Source: Caecitellus pseudoparvulus
Lineage: Eukaryota > Bigyra: Bicosoecida
Length of the DNA: 64,000 nt
Direction: 5' to 3'
NCBI GenBank assembly: GCA_965644315.1
Contig: CBFFRQ010000032.1
Span: forward strand, 620,001 to 684,000
Shown here: one piece after another, positions 22,301 to 33,800 of the stretch
Position numbering within the stretch: position 1 is the stretch's first letter
How the letters are laid out: each line of letters opens with the position of its first letter
Translations under genes and position numbers: made by a program
Notes under the pieces: model-generated
Seen by the model: the letters and a program-made list of their open reading frames with translations, nothing else
Database searches by the model: none
What the model was told of the DNA's origin: nothing

Positions 22301-23063
22301 TGTGTCGGCCCGGCCGGGTGGCGCGCCGGGGTCTGTGCACACTCTCAACATCGGCCAGGCCGGAGATGAAAGGGGGGCAGGTGCTGACCACCCCACCGAG
22401 GGCGCGACTCAGGACCCTGTGCAGCTGGTGCTCGGTAACCCTGGCATGCGGTCGCTCATGCGGGCGTTTGAAGCCCACGCCCAAGGCGGTCCCGCCGTGA
22501 ACCTGCACCCGCTGGACATCGCACAGCTGTCAGGCCTGTTCGAGACGTACCAAGGCATGACCCCCCTGCAGCAAGCCCATGTGGTGGTGAAGCTTCCCGC
22601 GGGGATGGCTGCGATGGTCTCCGCCATCCTGGGAGTGCCGCCGCCGTCCGAGGATTTGTTGCGTGAGGCGCGCGGAGAGCCACCCGCAGCCGTGCCAGGC
22701 GTCCCACAAGTCGGCTCCCCAGATATCCCTCAGAGTTCCCAAGGTGCACTTGATGCCGCTGCAGATTCCGCGCCAGCAGCCTCGGCAGGGCTGGCTGGGG
22801 AGGAACCGCTCCCTGCTGCTGAGCGTGACATGCACATGGAGGCCCAAGCACCCGCAGAGCGGCTACTGAGGCTGCAGCCGCTGCTGCGCAAGGCTGTCGG
22901 AGACGAGCTCATGAAGGTAGTGCGGCAGGAGATGCTGAGCAGCCTCAGCGTGCAGCGTGAGCACTTCCTGAACTTGAACGTGGGGGATGACGTGCTGCGC
23001 ATTGTCCGGGCCCCTTCCGTCGTCACTGAAGTGGCGTCAGGAGCAGAGCCTGGGGCTCTATGA
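19395..23063 (+). CDS. Zn(II)2Cys6 transcription factor with a PAS-like domain
   Basis: A predicted nuclear DNA-binding regulator. Four exons (19395-19478, 19600-19881, 19954-20090, 20177-23063) give 1,129 residues. Introns are 121, 72 and 86 bp. Residues ~15-41 form a complete C6 binuclear zinc cluster: CKACQKAKRKCDGK joined across intron 1 to RPCSRCARLGIEC, with spacing C-x2-C-x6-C-x5-C-x2-C-x6-C. A basic helix follows (KLKQARAEKRKAAA). A PAS-like domain lies in the C-terminal half (IRVLFPANTHLPLAMHMN, then AAARLFGLSAETLRKAL, SYQFEGQYLRIIHTP and SYFSDVVF). Long Ala/Ser/Pro-rich acidic stretches may be activation regions. C6 plus PAS is the layout of fungal ERT1/AcuK regulators of gluconeogenesis. 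C6 proteins are mainly fungal but are also reported from some stramenopile algae and amoebae. Target genes cannot be inferred. Confidence 0.88.
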
Positions 23064-23461
23064 GCCGCCAGCCAGCCCCCCCTGCTCCATGTTCCTTGCT
23101 TTGTCCTCCCTTGCCCATTTCATGTTCAATTCGCCGTCCAATGCATTTACTTCCGTTCCACCCCTCACGCCTGCTTGCTGCCATGAAGCGCAGCTCGTCA
23201 CGCCTCTCAAAATCAGCCGTTGAAAACAGTAGCTGGTGTGCTATGGAGCGGTATACAGCGTGGATTTACGAACCCCCTGTGCTCCAAGTGCCGCTCGTGG
23301 CCGCTGGCCTTCCCGCAGCTGCGAGCGTTTCGTTGCTTTTGCCACCACGCCTGCCACGCGGCGGTAGGCCACGAGCCGTGCACGGAGTGCTTTGCAGCCG
23401 AATTGATGAGTGCAGCTTTGCACACCCATAAAGTACGAGGTGTTCTGATATAGAACCCCTC
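23064..23461. other. Intergenic region (398 bp)
   Basis: Lies between two plus-strand genes. Pyrimidine-rich at its left end, as expected for a 3' UTR. It contains short open frames on both strands without recognisable content. I see no RNA gene. Confidence 0.4.
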
Positions 23462-25369
23462 ATGGAAGAGGATCTTAGCTCTCTGCCCCGACTTGGACGC
23501 CGGCCCAGCACTGATGTGGCACGCCTTGCCTCTGGCGTTGGCCGGCCGCTGCAAGCACGTCGCGGGCGCTCAGGCCGCCGTGCTGCGCAACACTCCTCAG
23601 AGGGAATGAAGTCGCCTGTCAGCTCTGGATCAGGGCTTCTCTTTGCCCCTCTGCCGCGTGTTCCCAGCTACGGCTCCCGCCCAAGCAGCAAAGCCGCAGG
23701 CGCTCAAAGCAGCGGCGCGAAGAAGAAATGGGCCGCCAAGCGCAAGGGAAGTGGCGCAGCCAGGGAGTACTTTGATTTATTCTCCGGTGAGTCTCTGGGC
23801 GTATGGCCGCTGAGTGAGGCGATCAAGGCCCCCAGCGTGCCTGATGGCGCGGTGCTGCTGGCAGGGGGCGCCGCTGTGGGCAGTGGGCGGCAGCCAGCAG
23901 GAGAGCACCTGCCCGCGCCTTCACTGTTTCGAGTGAGCTCAGATGGCCGAGCGCGTGCCATGTCACCCAGGCGCGCAGGTGCGCCAGGGAGCCGTGCACG
24001 GGCAGGATCGGCTCACTCTGCAACCAGCTCTGGCAAGTTGCAACGCAGCGTGTCAGACCCTCGAGACGAACATTGGGCAGTGGATCCAGATCTTTGGCAT
24101 CAAGGAATAGGAGTGAACTACTCGAAGCAAGGCAAACGTGGGACGTTCATGCGGTTCCCACCCTTCCAGAGCGTTCCACACGCTGCCGACGCCGAGCGAC
24201 CATCAACCAGCGTGAGGCTTCACGGCGCCTACGCTGTCGTCAGCACGATGCATGATCGAATGAGCATCGAATCGGCGCTGAAGGATGGTGTTACATTTCC
24301 CACTGATGCAGCCCTGAAAGCTGCGATGCAGGCTGCAGCCGAGCCGCCTTGCGCTGCCGACGACCCCAAGTGGCGGTCATGCCCAGCTTGGTTTGCTGGC
24401 GCGCAGAACAAACTCGTGCTCACCAAGGCTGCTCCGTCGGCCAAACCCAAGGCACCGCAACGAGACGACCACAGGCCAACGTTGAAGGATGCGCAGCGCT
24501 TTGAGGATGCCATGATTGCGGTGCACGAGTTGTTGCTAGCGGAGGCAGATGAGGGCGGTGGCCCCGGCACCATCCTGCACGACCCCAACGCAGGCGGTGC
24601 CAGTGAAAACAGTGAAGCTCTCAGCGCATTCATGCTGGAGCATTCGTACGGGGCATCCTTTGCCCGGAGCGAGACCAGCGTCAAGTACCTCGGCCAATCA
24701 TCTATTGTGGACTTTGTCTGTCGATTTGAGACCCACCGTGTGGGGGTTTCTGTGACAAGGGCCATGAAGTGGGCCGGCGGCAGGCCCCAACCAGCGCTCT
24801 TTACCTCAAACGATGCCTTAGTGCTGCTGAACAAAAAGCTACGGGGCTTGCGCATGGCATCGGAGGCAGTGCAGTACGAACATGCCTGGAGCCGCCGCAT
24901 CTTGCACATTTGGGCAGATACACAGCATATCGCGGATGTCATCTTTGCTGTTCTGCAGCACTCCATCGCAGCAACGATTGCAGAGCGTGGTGCGGCACAT
25001 CTGCTGCCTGGCCCAGCAGCCACATCTCTGGCAAGCAGCGCAAGGGACCCCACGACTGCCGCGCGTCTCGGAGGCCCCACATCCACCGCTGGGCCTGAAT
25101 CAGACCACAGCGCATCCCATAAACACAGAAAATGCGTCCATGGGACTGCCCCTGGCGCCAAGGGTCGAGCTTCAAGGCCGCCCCCGCGCCACCGAGCCGA
25201 CATCCCGTGTTGGGGCCCCCACCTGGACGCCGCGCTGCTGAAGGACACCTTCGTGCTCGTATCTACCTGCCTCCCGCGGTCTGTCTTGTACAGTGTTGTG
25301 TTCGGCAACAGCGGTTCCTGGGACCCGCTCGATCACCTGCCGAGCGCCACGCCAGCTCGGCGCACGTGA
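23462..25369 (+). CDS. Conserved eukaryotic protein of unknown function (plant At5g12260-like)
   Basis: One exon, 635 residues. The first ~270 residues are basic, Ser/Pro-rich and probably unstructured. The conserved part runs from about residue 340 to 500. It contains YGASFARSETSVKYLGQSS, then VDFVCRF, HRVGVSVTRAMKW, FTSNDALVLLNKKLRGL and RRILHIWADTQHIADVI. From memory, this E-x(n)-D...VGVSVTRA...KKL.G...LH.W pattern matches an uncharacterised family found in plants, animals and algae. I infer, without proof, a restriction-endonuclease-like fold from the spacing of the Glu/Asp pair, the strand VGVSVTRA and the later Lys. A C-terminal extension (GPHLDAALLKDTFVLVSTCL) may complete the domain after a low-complexity linker. 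It ends 61 bp before the convergent ankyrin gene's stop. Family recall should be verified. Confidence 0.62.
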   Translation: MEEDLSSLPRLGRRPSTDVARLASGVGRPLQARRGRSGRRAAQHSSEGMKSPVSSGSGLLFAPLPRVPSYGSRPSSKAAGAQSSGAKKKWAAKRKGSGAAREYFDLFSGESLGVWPLSEAIKAPSVPDGAVLLAGGAAVGSGRQPAGEHLPAPSLFRVSSDGRARAMSPRRAGAPGSRARAGSAHSATSSGKLQRSVSDPRDEHWAVDPDLWHQGIGVNYSKQGKRGTFMRFPPFQSVPHAADAERPSTSVRLHGAYAVVSTMHDRMSIESALKDGVTFPTDAALKAAMQAAAEPPCAADDPKWRSCPAWFAGAQNKLVLTKAAPSAKPKAPQRDDHRPTLKDAQRFEDAMIAVHELLLAEADEGGGPGTILHDPNAGGASENSEALSAFMLEHSYGASFARSETSVKYLGQSSIVDFVCRFETHRVGVSVTRAMKWAGGRPQPALFTSNDALVLLNKKLRGLRMASEAVQYEHAWSRRILHIWADTQHIADVIFAVLQHSIAATIAERGAAHLLPGPAATSLASSARDPTTAARLGGPTSTAGPESDHSASHKHRKCVHGTAPGAKGRASRPPPRHRADIPCWGPHLDAALLKDTFVLVSTCLPRSVLYSVVFGNSGSWDPLDHLPSATPARRT

Positions 25370-25430
25370 CCCGCGAGCAGGCCGAGAGCACGGCACACAT
25401 CGCGCAGGCACCAGGCCGCATGTCCCACGA

Positions 25431-26849
25431 TTACTTGCGTCGCCTGCGGACGACGCGCTTCTTGCCTGTCGCGACGCGGGCACGGGAGTGGCTCACCGCT
25501 CGGCGTGGCGTGCCTCGTCCCTTCTTTGGTCTGCGAACTCGCCCTTGGCTGGCAGCTCTCGTCTTCGTCTTCTTCCCAAACCACCAGCCCGCTGTCCCAC
25601 TTGCTGCACCAGACCCTCTTCGCTGAACTCGTAGAAGGACCATGGCCTTGTGCCTCGCCCACCCAGGCTTCGGCATTAGCTTCTTTGCATATTTGGCCTT
25701 GAGCTTGTGTGGCACAATCGCAGCCACCTGACTGGAGGGTTCATACTCCTTACACTGAAAGTACACCTCTGCAACATCAAATTGGCGCATTTCCAAGGCG
25801 TGGATCACCACAGCGTGCCCTTCGTCGGATGGCCGCGGCCAGTTGCTGCCTTTTTGTTGAAGGAGAAACTTCGCAAACTGTGGGCCATTCCTCGCAAAAG
25901 CACAAGCGTACAGCAGCGAGTTCTTGGTTTGGCAATCCAACCGGTCCTTTTCCGAAGGCCAAGCCAAGCACACAGTCGCCGCGTACTGGCTGAACAGGTC
26001 TTTGAACCTTGGGAAGTCACCCTCCCGCAAGTACATGCGAGCTGTCCTGTACAGAATTTCCTGCCGGTGCTCGGCCATGCAGGGCATATCGGCCAGCAAA
26101 TGCATCGCCGTGTAAGGGTTGACAGACAATCGGCTCCTCCAAACTGATTGGGCGATCTCTGGCGTGCACTCCTCGGGGCGCAACTCCATCATGGTCCGGG
26201 CGGCATCCTCCTTGCCCCGACACAGAGCAAAGGAGAAGGCGCCACCATCATGCGTCTCCAAGCAGCGGCGCAATGTCAACCTTCGCCTGCCCTTCAGGGA
26301 CAGCAGCTGCCGAATCACTGCGCTGTGGTTGCCTCGCACCGCTCTTGCCAGCGCTTCGGCATGGCCAGTGAACCCAGGCCAAGCTGCATCAACTTCTTGA
26401 GCGCCCTTTAGCCCCAGCAGCTGCTTGGTATTGGCCTCATCTCCCCGTTCGCAGGCCAGTATGAGGGCTTGCGCACGGACTTCCGGGGGTGCAGCCCCCG
26501 AAGCAGCCGATGTGATACTGAGGATAAACTTGACCACGGGCGCATGTCCACCCCAACAAGCCCATATCAGTGGGTGCATGCCATTGTGAAGGCCATCTCG
26601 GCGCCTGCAGCTCAGCAAGCTGCCATGGGGAGGGAGGAGGCTGCGTGGCCCCCACAGTTGGGACGTGCGCCCCGCTGAGCCAGCAGTGGGCGACTTCGCA
26701 AACGCAGCCCGAACCTTGTCGAGCTCGCCACGATAGGCTGCAGCACACAAGTCGGCATCACGCCCTCTGGCCACCCATGCAGGCTCCACAAGAGTGGAAG
26801 GGCATGAAGAATGAGGATCTGCAGCTGCCATACTTAAAATTGATGGCAA
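25431..26849 (-). CDS. Ankyrin-repeat-like protein
   Basis: The frame is open for 472 codons. A 51-bp in-frame intron at 26655-26605 (GTGGGG donor, CAG acceptor) probably removes 17 residues to give 455; it interrupts the helix pair after ELDKVRAAF. Degenerate ankyrin-type repeats are visible: ADLCAAAYRGELDKVRAAF, GMHPLIWACWGGHAPVVKFI, ALILACERGDEANTKQLL and ALARAVRGNHSAVIRQLL, then looser repeats to about residue 390 (HAVVIHALEMRQFDVAEVYF). The last ~70 residues are strongly basic (RRPKKGRGTPRR to a run of Arg), which could be a nuclear or nucleic-acid-binding tail or could reflect a missed splice. Ankyrin proteins bind partners and give no single function. Start choice is uncertain: a second Met lies six codons in. 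Confidence 0.65.
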   Translation of the reverse strand: MPSILSMAAADPHSSCPSTLVEPAWVARGRDADLCAAAYRGELDKVRAAFAKSPTAGSAGRTSQLWGPRSLLPPHGSLLSCRRRDGLHNGMHPLIWACWGGHAPVVKFILSITSAASGAAPPEVRAQALILACERGDEANTKQLLGLKGAQEVDAAWPGFTGHAEALARAVRGNHSAVIRQLLSLKGRRRLTLRRCLETHDGGAFSFALCRGKEDAARTMMELRPEECTPEIAQSVWRSRLSVNPYTAMHLLADMPCMAEHRQEILYRTARMYLREGDFPRFKDLFSQYAATVCLAWPSEKDRLDCQTKNSLLYACAFARNGPQFAKFLLQQKGSNWPRPSDEGHAVVIHALEMRQFDVAEVYFQCKEYEPSSQVAAIVPHKLKAKYAKKLMPKPGWARHKAMVLLRVQRRGSGAASGTAGWWFGKKTKTRAASQGRVRRPKKGRGTPRRAVSHSRARVATGKKRVVRRRRK

Positions 26850-27840
26850 GACGCACCGCTGCGGGTGCGCAAAGCCAGTGCAAGTGCCGTGTCTTCACCC
26901 ACGAAACTCTGCTGAAACGGGTCGACTGTTCGGAAGCAGTGCCGGTCAGGCTCGCCGAAGAGCCTCGTTGTTCACAGAGGCAAGTGTAGCATAGAAAACA
27001 TGATCTGTATATTCGATGTCCCTGAACAGGTTTGCCCAGCAGGATGTTCTGTTGATTCAACAAGGCATGGCCCCTAGCGCAAGTGACGGCGGCAGTTTCT
27101 CTGTGCCTTGATCAGTGCAAGGTGGCGCGGTCATGGCAGCGAGTTGGATAGTCACCAAAGAGCATAGAAGCTGCACAGATATCTGTCAGCCCGTGACACT
27201 ACTGTCCCGACGGACTGTTCATCGTGTCTGCTGTTGGCTAGCAAGCTGAGAGCCGATTTTGCTGGGCTAGTATGCTGGCTCAAATGCACCAGCCCCCCCG
27301 CTTTCTTGCCCCGCCATCATGCCCCGCTTGGATGTACAGGCATATCTGTTCAGGATATTCTGCAGCGCATGCTGCCCGCGGTGGCGGTACGGTGTGTGCC
27401 AGGAGCTTGCTCAGCTCCGACACAGTTCGCCAAAGCACACACACTTCGATTGCCGAAGAAGCAGGACAGTTTCCCGGAGGAACTTGCTCAGGCACACGGA
27501 CTTGCGAGGCGGTGCTTGCCAGGAACCGGCCAGGGTCCTCCTAGCCCTTGCCCAGGAGCAGCCTACTGCAGCCGATCGGCTTGCGCTTGGCACAGCCGGC
27601 CGTGCACCCGGCGCACTTGCTGATACAGGTCTTCAGAGAGTGGGGCGTGCCTTACCCTGCCATCAGCGACGTCTCCGTGCTCAGGTTCCGCTCGCTGTTC
27701 CGCCTGCGTGCCGGGCCTTTGCTGTCTCCCACTCGGAAGGCACAGCCAGACGCCAGCACTCGCTCGTTCCAACGCCCTCGCTTCCTGAGAGGGCAGCCAC
27801 ACAAGGCCATTTGTGCCCGCACACACATACCTACCTTAGC
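26850..27840. promoter_or_regulatory. Large divergent intergenic region (991 bp)
   Basis: Separates the ankyrin gene start (-) from the PH/cyclic-nucleotide gene start (+). It is the longest gene-free stretch in the window. Open frames such as 27319-27984 (+) lack recognisable content and run into the next gene, so they are probably 5' UTR or promoter. No RNA gene or repeat recognised. Confidence 0.4.
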
Positions 27841-30800
27841 ATGGCTGAGACGGATCAGGGTCGTCGTGTCGGGGACTTCAGCGGCTGGATGGTCAAGTCT
27901 GCACCCAAGGTGAGCCAGTCGCACGCGACGATAGGTACACGCAACAGTACTGCAAGCCTCATTGCAGCAACGCCAGCGATCTAGAGCGCTGGCGCAAGTG
28001 ATTGGAGCGCTAGCGAAGCGTACCATATGACGCTCGTGGTAATGCTGACTCGAGGTTCCCTTCGCAGGAGTCTGACGCGGACAAAGTCGACACCCTGTAC
28101 AGGCGCATGGCGAAGGCTGCCAACTCCATGCTAGGCACGAGCGCTTTCAAACGCCGTTTCTTTGTCCTGCGCGACTCCGTGCTGGAATACTACCGGGATG
28201 AAACGATGAAAACGCAGTCCGGACGGATCGACTTGAACACAGGTGCGTGCGCGGCTGCAGCGACTGCAGTGGCATTGGCCGCTAACGCCCGACTTGTGTG
28301 ACCACCCCTCGCTCGCCTTGTTCGCAGTTATGGCTGTGGAGGCGAGCGAACCAGGCAAGGCTGGCGTGCCCCCCTTCGGCATGGAGCTTACCACTGATGC
28401 CCGTGTCTACATCGTCGCGCCTGAGTCGGAACCTCTGCAGAAGGAGTGGCTGGACCGGCTGCAGAGCGTGATCCTGACCAACGCCCGCCGAGGCATGCTG
28501 GCCCGGTCCCTGCGTGGGGAGGTCCTGCGCAGAGCCGCTGCAAACAAAGGCTCGTGGAACTCCTCCAACGTGTCCGTGCGTTCCGGCATCCTGGACTCCC
28601 TGCACTCGCCTGACAGCTCCCGGTCAGAAGCCCGCCTTGAGGGTCACGTCCGCCGGGCAATGCTGGCAGAGGCATCGGCGGCTCAGGGTGGTAAGCAGAA
28701 GCCCGGCAGCATCTCTGCAGCTCAGGACCTTATGGGGCAGTCCCTGGAGTCCACTCGGCGCACTCTGCTTGGGCAGCCTGTGCCTGCGCTCGCCCCTCAC
28801 TACGACGTCAGCGATGCGGCGACAGCTGAGCTGCTTGGCGAACTGGCAGTGGCAGCAGGCGACGAGACGGGAGGCGTCCCCCTCGTTGCGAAGAAGGGCA
28901 AGAAGCCCAAGAAGGCCAGCGGCCGGCGCGCTGCGGCGGAGGCTGGCATGGATGAGGACCCCTTCCAGCGGTCTGTGCGGCGAGCGAGCCTGGTGCACGC
29001 CTTGCCCACCCAGGCCTCCCTGTCACGCCGGCGACGGCCCCTGACGCGGTGGGAACACATCTCGGGCAATGTGCCGCGATGGGAACTGAGCTTGCTGTCC
29101 GACGCCCGCCTGCGCCACGTGCCAGCTTTCACGCCCTACTCATCCCTGCCTTCCTCTGCTCAGCACAGCATGTTGGGGGCGTTTGTTGGGAACGAGTACG
29201 CGCCTGGCTTTGGAACTGCTGCCAAGGGCATCAAGCGCATGGATGGCACGGATGGAGGGTTTGGTGGGGACTCGTGGGTGGAGGATTTGCTCCTGCAGCG
29301 GGGCATGTATGCGGGCGTGGGACTTTCGTCAGGCAAGGAAGGCGTGACGTCCCTGGACACCACAGCACTGCACGGAGACGATGACGACGAGGAGGAGGAT
29401 GAGGCGGCAAGTGCAGCCAGCCGTGGCGCTGGGCGGCGCCGCGCCGCACTCCTGCCAGGCGCTGCTGCTGCTGCCACCGCCGGTGCGAGGAAGGTGGGCG
29501 GGCCGCCCCCGCCTCCCAGTGTTCCACCCCCCCCACCAACCAGCACTGAGAAAGCGGGTGGGGGGCGAGGATCAGTGGCTTCATCACCCCCCAGCGGCGC
29601 CGCTGCTGACGAAGCTTCTCGGAAGGATTCGAGCGCAGGGGATGCCGCATCCGCTGCAGAGGAGGAGGCTGCCGAGGAACGCGTGCAAGATGCTGTGGCC
29701 AAGCTGGCTGCAGAGCTGCCCCTGCTGTATGTGGCCCAGCACACGCTGGAGCAAGTGGCGAAGCACAGCTCCACGGCGCCCATGTACGACGACACGGGTC
29801 TACTGCGTGGCTCCAGCTCCGAGTTGGACCGCATGGTGGCCATGACGGCGGAGGAGCGAACGCATTGGACGTCCATGATGATGCAGTGGCGACAGCTGTA
29901 CCACCGCGGGTCAGGCATACAGACCCACGCCCAACGTCTGAGAGGTGGGGACGGCACGCCCCGGCGGCGGTCCTCCTCTGGCAGTGTGTCGCTTGGCGAA
30001 GCAGCTGCAGGGGCCGGGCAGGCTGAGGGTGGCGAGCCGAAGCCTGTCGGCAGCGAGGCGCAAGGCACCTTCATCGTGCCACCACCTCGCCTCATGGACC
30101 TCTCCCTGCCGTCCATGTGGGACCGGCTGAAGGTGGCCCCGGCCAACGTCGTGCACGGCGCCGATGCGGCGCTGAGCGCCATGCCCAACGCAGCTGGCAC
30201 CGTGCCATCAGCTGGCGGCCGCAGTCGCCCCTCCGCCCGCCCCGGGCTGCCAGACGAGCCGCGGGGGTGGATTGGTCGCAACCGTGGATTGACACACTCA
30301 CTGTCCTCCCTCGACGCCCCTTTGCCAGAGCAGGCCGACTTCAACTTGGGGCGGGTGCGAGGCGTGCCTTCCGCAGCCAAACAGGTGGCGCTGGCCGCCG
30401 TGGCACCACTGGTCCCGGCTCTGCCCCAGGAAGTGCAGAGCGACGTCGCCTACGACATGGACATTCAGCCACCTGGCGTGTCGGAGCACTTCTTCCGCAC
30501 GCCTCACTCTGCCAGCGTCCCCCACAGCCTGCTCAGCACGCCTCACATCCACGTGGACCCCCTTGCCCCCTCTTCCCTGCCCTTCCCACGCCTGCAAGCA
30601 GAGGGCACAGCGCACGTCCCTGCCGCGCTTGGGCTGAGCGTCAAGAACTCGGCGAGGGCCAGCGCCACCGCCGGCCGCCGCGCATCATCCCAGAGCTTGG
30701 TCGGCGCAGGCAGCGGCGGCCGTGGGGGTGGCGGGGCAGGGGCCCCCGGGCGCCCCCCCAGCCTTGCCTCCAGCGCGTCGCTCGTGGCTGGCATTTGCTC

Positions 30801-33800
30801 AGACGGGTCCCAGGGAGCCTTCACGACGCCTCCGCTGGCACCCTCCCTCACCCAGCAAGCGTTTTCCGCGTCAGGCCTGCGGCACCTCAACTTCGTCACA
30901 CGAGCTGTGCGGGCAGGGGCGCTGTACCCTGACGACGCAGCGGCTGCCACTGACCTGGCCAGAAGAGACCACAGCGGCAGTGTGGACATCATGGACCGCT
31001 TGCTTTCCATGTTCAAGCTACACAACGTGCCCGCGGGCACCATGATCAAGGTGGCGGTGGCAGATATGTGGGGCATGGACACGCCCCAGTCCCCACAAAG
31101 CAAGGCGCCATCCAGCCACAAGGCCAGGGCACAAGGGGGCAAAGCCCGCCCGACGCCGCCACCCTCCACGGCCTCCAAGCCCGGCACACGTGGGGCGCTC
31201 CCGTCCCCTGGTGGGGACTTCCCCGTAGCCCTGCTGTCTCCCCAAGCCTATGCAGCGGTGGAGGCGGTGGGCATTTCACCCAACCTCTTCCCTCCCAGTG
31301 CCGCCCCCAGCACTCTGCACGCAGTTGGCACAGGTCTGGACCCCGCTGTGGCTGACGACCGTGTCTTCAGTCGCAGCATCGCCTCTGCAGAGGAGGGGGG
31401 GCCCTTCACTGCGCCTGGAGCACGGCGTGCGCAAGCGGTCTCGGCTGCCCAGCGACAACGGGCTGCCCGCAGCATGGCCTCTGAATGCGTCGCTGCAGTC
31501 ACGGCAGCAGCAGGCGTCACGGCCCATGCAGCCGTGAACAAGGCTACTGAGCTGGGGGGCTCCAGCATAGCCCCAGCCATTGTCATGAGCGCCGACAGCT
31601 TCTACATTCTCCTGCATGGCCGTGTGCGCTGCACGAGCACCATAGTGGACACTACTCACAACGTCTTCAAAGTGCCTGGCCAGCGGAACAGGCAGGCTGG
31701 CAAACGAGTCGGCTTTGAGCCAGAGGGGCATGCGCCCGCATCTGGCCGGAAGGTCGGGCGGAACGCGCCGGGCCTCGCGGCAGGTGTCAGCGCCCGCTCC
31801 GTTTTCGTGTCCTCGGATGCGCCAACGCGCAGCGCCTCACCGTCTCGTAGACCCTCTGCTGCCATTGGCTTAGGCCCTGGACCGCTCTTGCCGTCTCAGG
31901 GTGGAGGCGCCAGTCCCATGCGTTCGCCTACTGTGTCCACCATTGGGGCATCCCGCCTCCGTTCAGACTCCCGCATCACCTTGCTATCAAACGCCGCGCC
32001 CATCAAGCGCGACGCCTCATCCCTCGCCACGACGTCTACGCTACTCGCACCGAGGTCGCAGCGAGGCTCCCTGCGCCCGCTGCGCAATGCCCGGTCCTCC
32101 ATCGTCGCCCTTGGCCCCGAAGACGCCCGTGCCAAGGCACGTAAAGCCACCCTCGCCACTCTCATGAGTGGGAAGGGTGGCGGGCACCTCAAGCGCTCCA
32201 CCTCCTTCGCAGCCAGCACCAGCGCCCATGCCACCATGTTGCGCAGAGCGAGCGTGCTACTTGGCTCCACCGTGCTGGGCCCCGGGCGTAGCGTGTGGCC
32301 CGCACTGCCTTGGTGGCTGGGGCACCAGCAAAGTGACGTGGCGGGCGCCGAACTGTCTTCGCGTTACGAGGTCGCACCTCTGGATTCCTGGCGCACGCTG
32401 TTCCCCACGACCGACCTCCCGCCCTCCTCCCTCACCTCTGTATCCCCCGACACGACGGAAACTTTCAGCGCCCTGCCCGGCGCTGGCACTGCCAGCGGCA
32501 CATGGGGATCCTTCGCCATGCAGTGGGTGGACATCTCAGCCGACGCTGGACCAGTGGTGCTTGGGGGAGGCGGTATCCCCGGGCGTCTGCGCCCACCTGC
32601 CCGCGCTCTCAGCACTCTGCAGGCGCTGGGTCTGCGGGAGGCAGGGGACTCCACCGCGTCCACGCTGCGCCACCACTCCGTGGCGGCACAGGGAGTGGCC
32701 CAGGCAGTCAGTGCGGCCACGGACGACGGCAAGTCGGGTTTGTTCAGCGACGTCGCGTACCACCACAGCCCAGACAATGTGCCGGCTGGCATGTCCCGCG
32801 GCAAGGAAAGCGCACCACACACCACCATCGGCAGTGAAGTCATGGCCAGTCAGGCATGCTTCTTGCTGGAGCTGCCCAAGTCGCGGTTCCCCCTCCTGTC
32901 AGCGTGGTACCCACAGGCTGGTGTGGCGCTGCAGGAGATGGCATGGTGGGCACAGCGCCCACGGGCGATCGTCGGCTGTGTCCCCTGCCTTGCCGCCACG
33001 TTCACGGCCTGCACGCCGGACGGCTTTGCATACGTGGGCACAGCTGGCACTGCCCTGCAAGCCAGCATCGCGTCCCTGGTCAAGCCAGTGTTCGTGCCGC
33101 AAGGTGGCACTCTCTTCAAGCCTGGCGACGACGGGGACTGCGCCTACATCGTCATGCGTGGGGAGGTTGCACTGTCTGTGACGGCAGCCCTGTCAGGCAT
33201 GTCAGTCCTCCTCTGCGTCAAGACGCGAGGCACCTGCCTCGGGGAGGAGGCATTGGTGCTGCCTGGACCGCGCCTGACGCGCGCGACGGCCTTGTCAGAC
33301 ACACACCTCCTGCGCATCTCGCACGCCTCCCTGCGCAACGTGCTGGGCAGGTACCCCCGTGCGTGGGGCATGGTGCGGGACTTGGTCATGTGGCGCGAGG
33401 CCAGCACTCTCGTGCGACTGCCCATGCTAGCCACGCTGGCTGGAGGGGAGGGCGACGCAGAGCGCCTGGCCCCTCTCTCCGACTTGTTCCAGCTGGTAGT
33501 GCTGGATGCCTCCTCCACACCGGGTGCTCGGGACTACAAGGAGGACACACAGCCTTTTTCCTCCCTGCGACACGCACTGGATGAGTGGGTCACGGAGTTC
33601 GCTGACCCTGTTGAGAAGGCGGGAGGTGAGCCCATCGATCCCCTGGAGCACATGCGAGAGGAGGCGGAGCTGTCCCTGCCATCTGTCATCCCCCTCCGGA
33701 CACCTCTGCCCTGCCTCAGAGGGGAGGCGGTGCAGAGTCTCATGGTGGTAGCAGCTGGTGCCGTGGACATCTCCGGCTCAGCCGCACAGCTGTACAGCGG

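Noticed and set aside
24229-25308. 359-codon minus-strand frame
   Set aside because: Antisense to the conserved domain of the At5g12260-like gene.
26850-27840. Possible small genes or tRNAs in the largest gap
   Set aside because: No tRNA B-box-like string or recognisable protein segment was found on either strand by eye.
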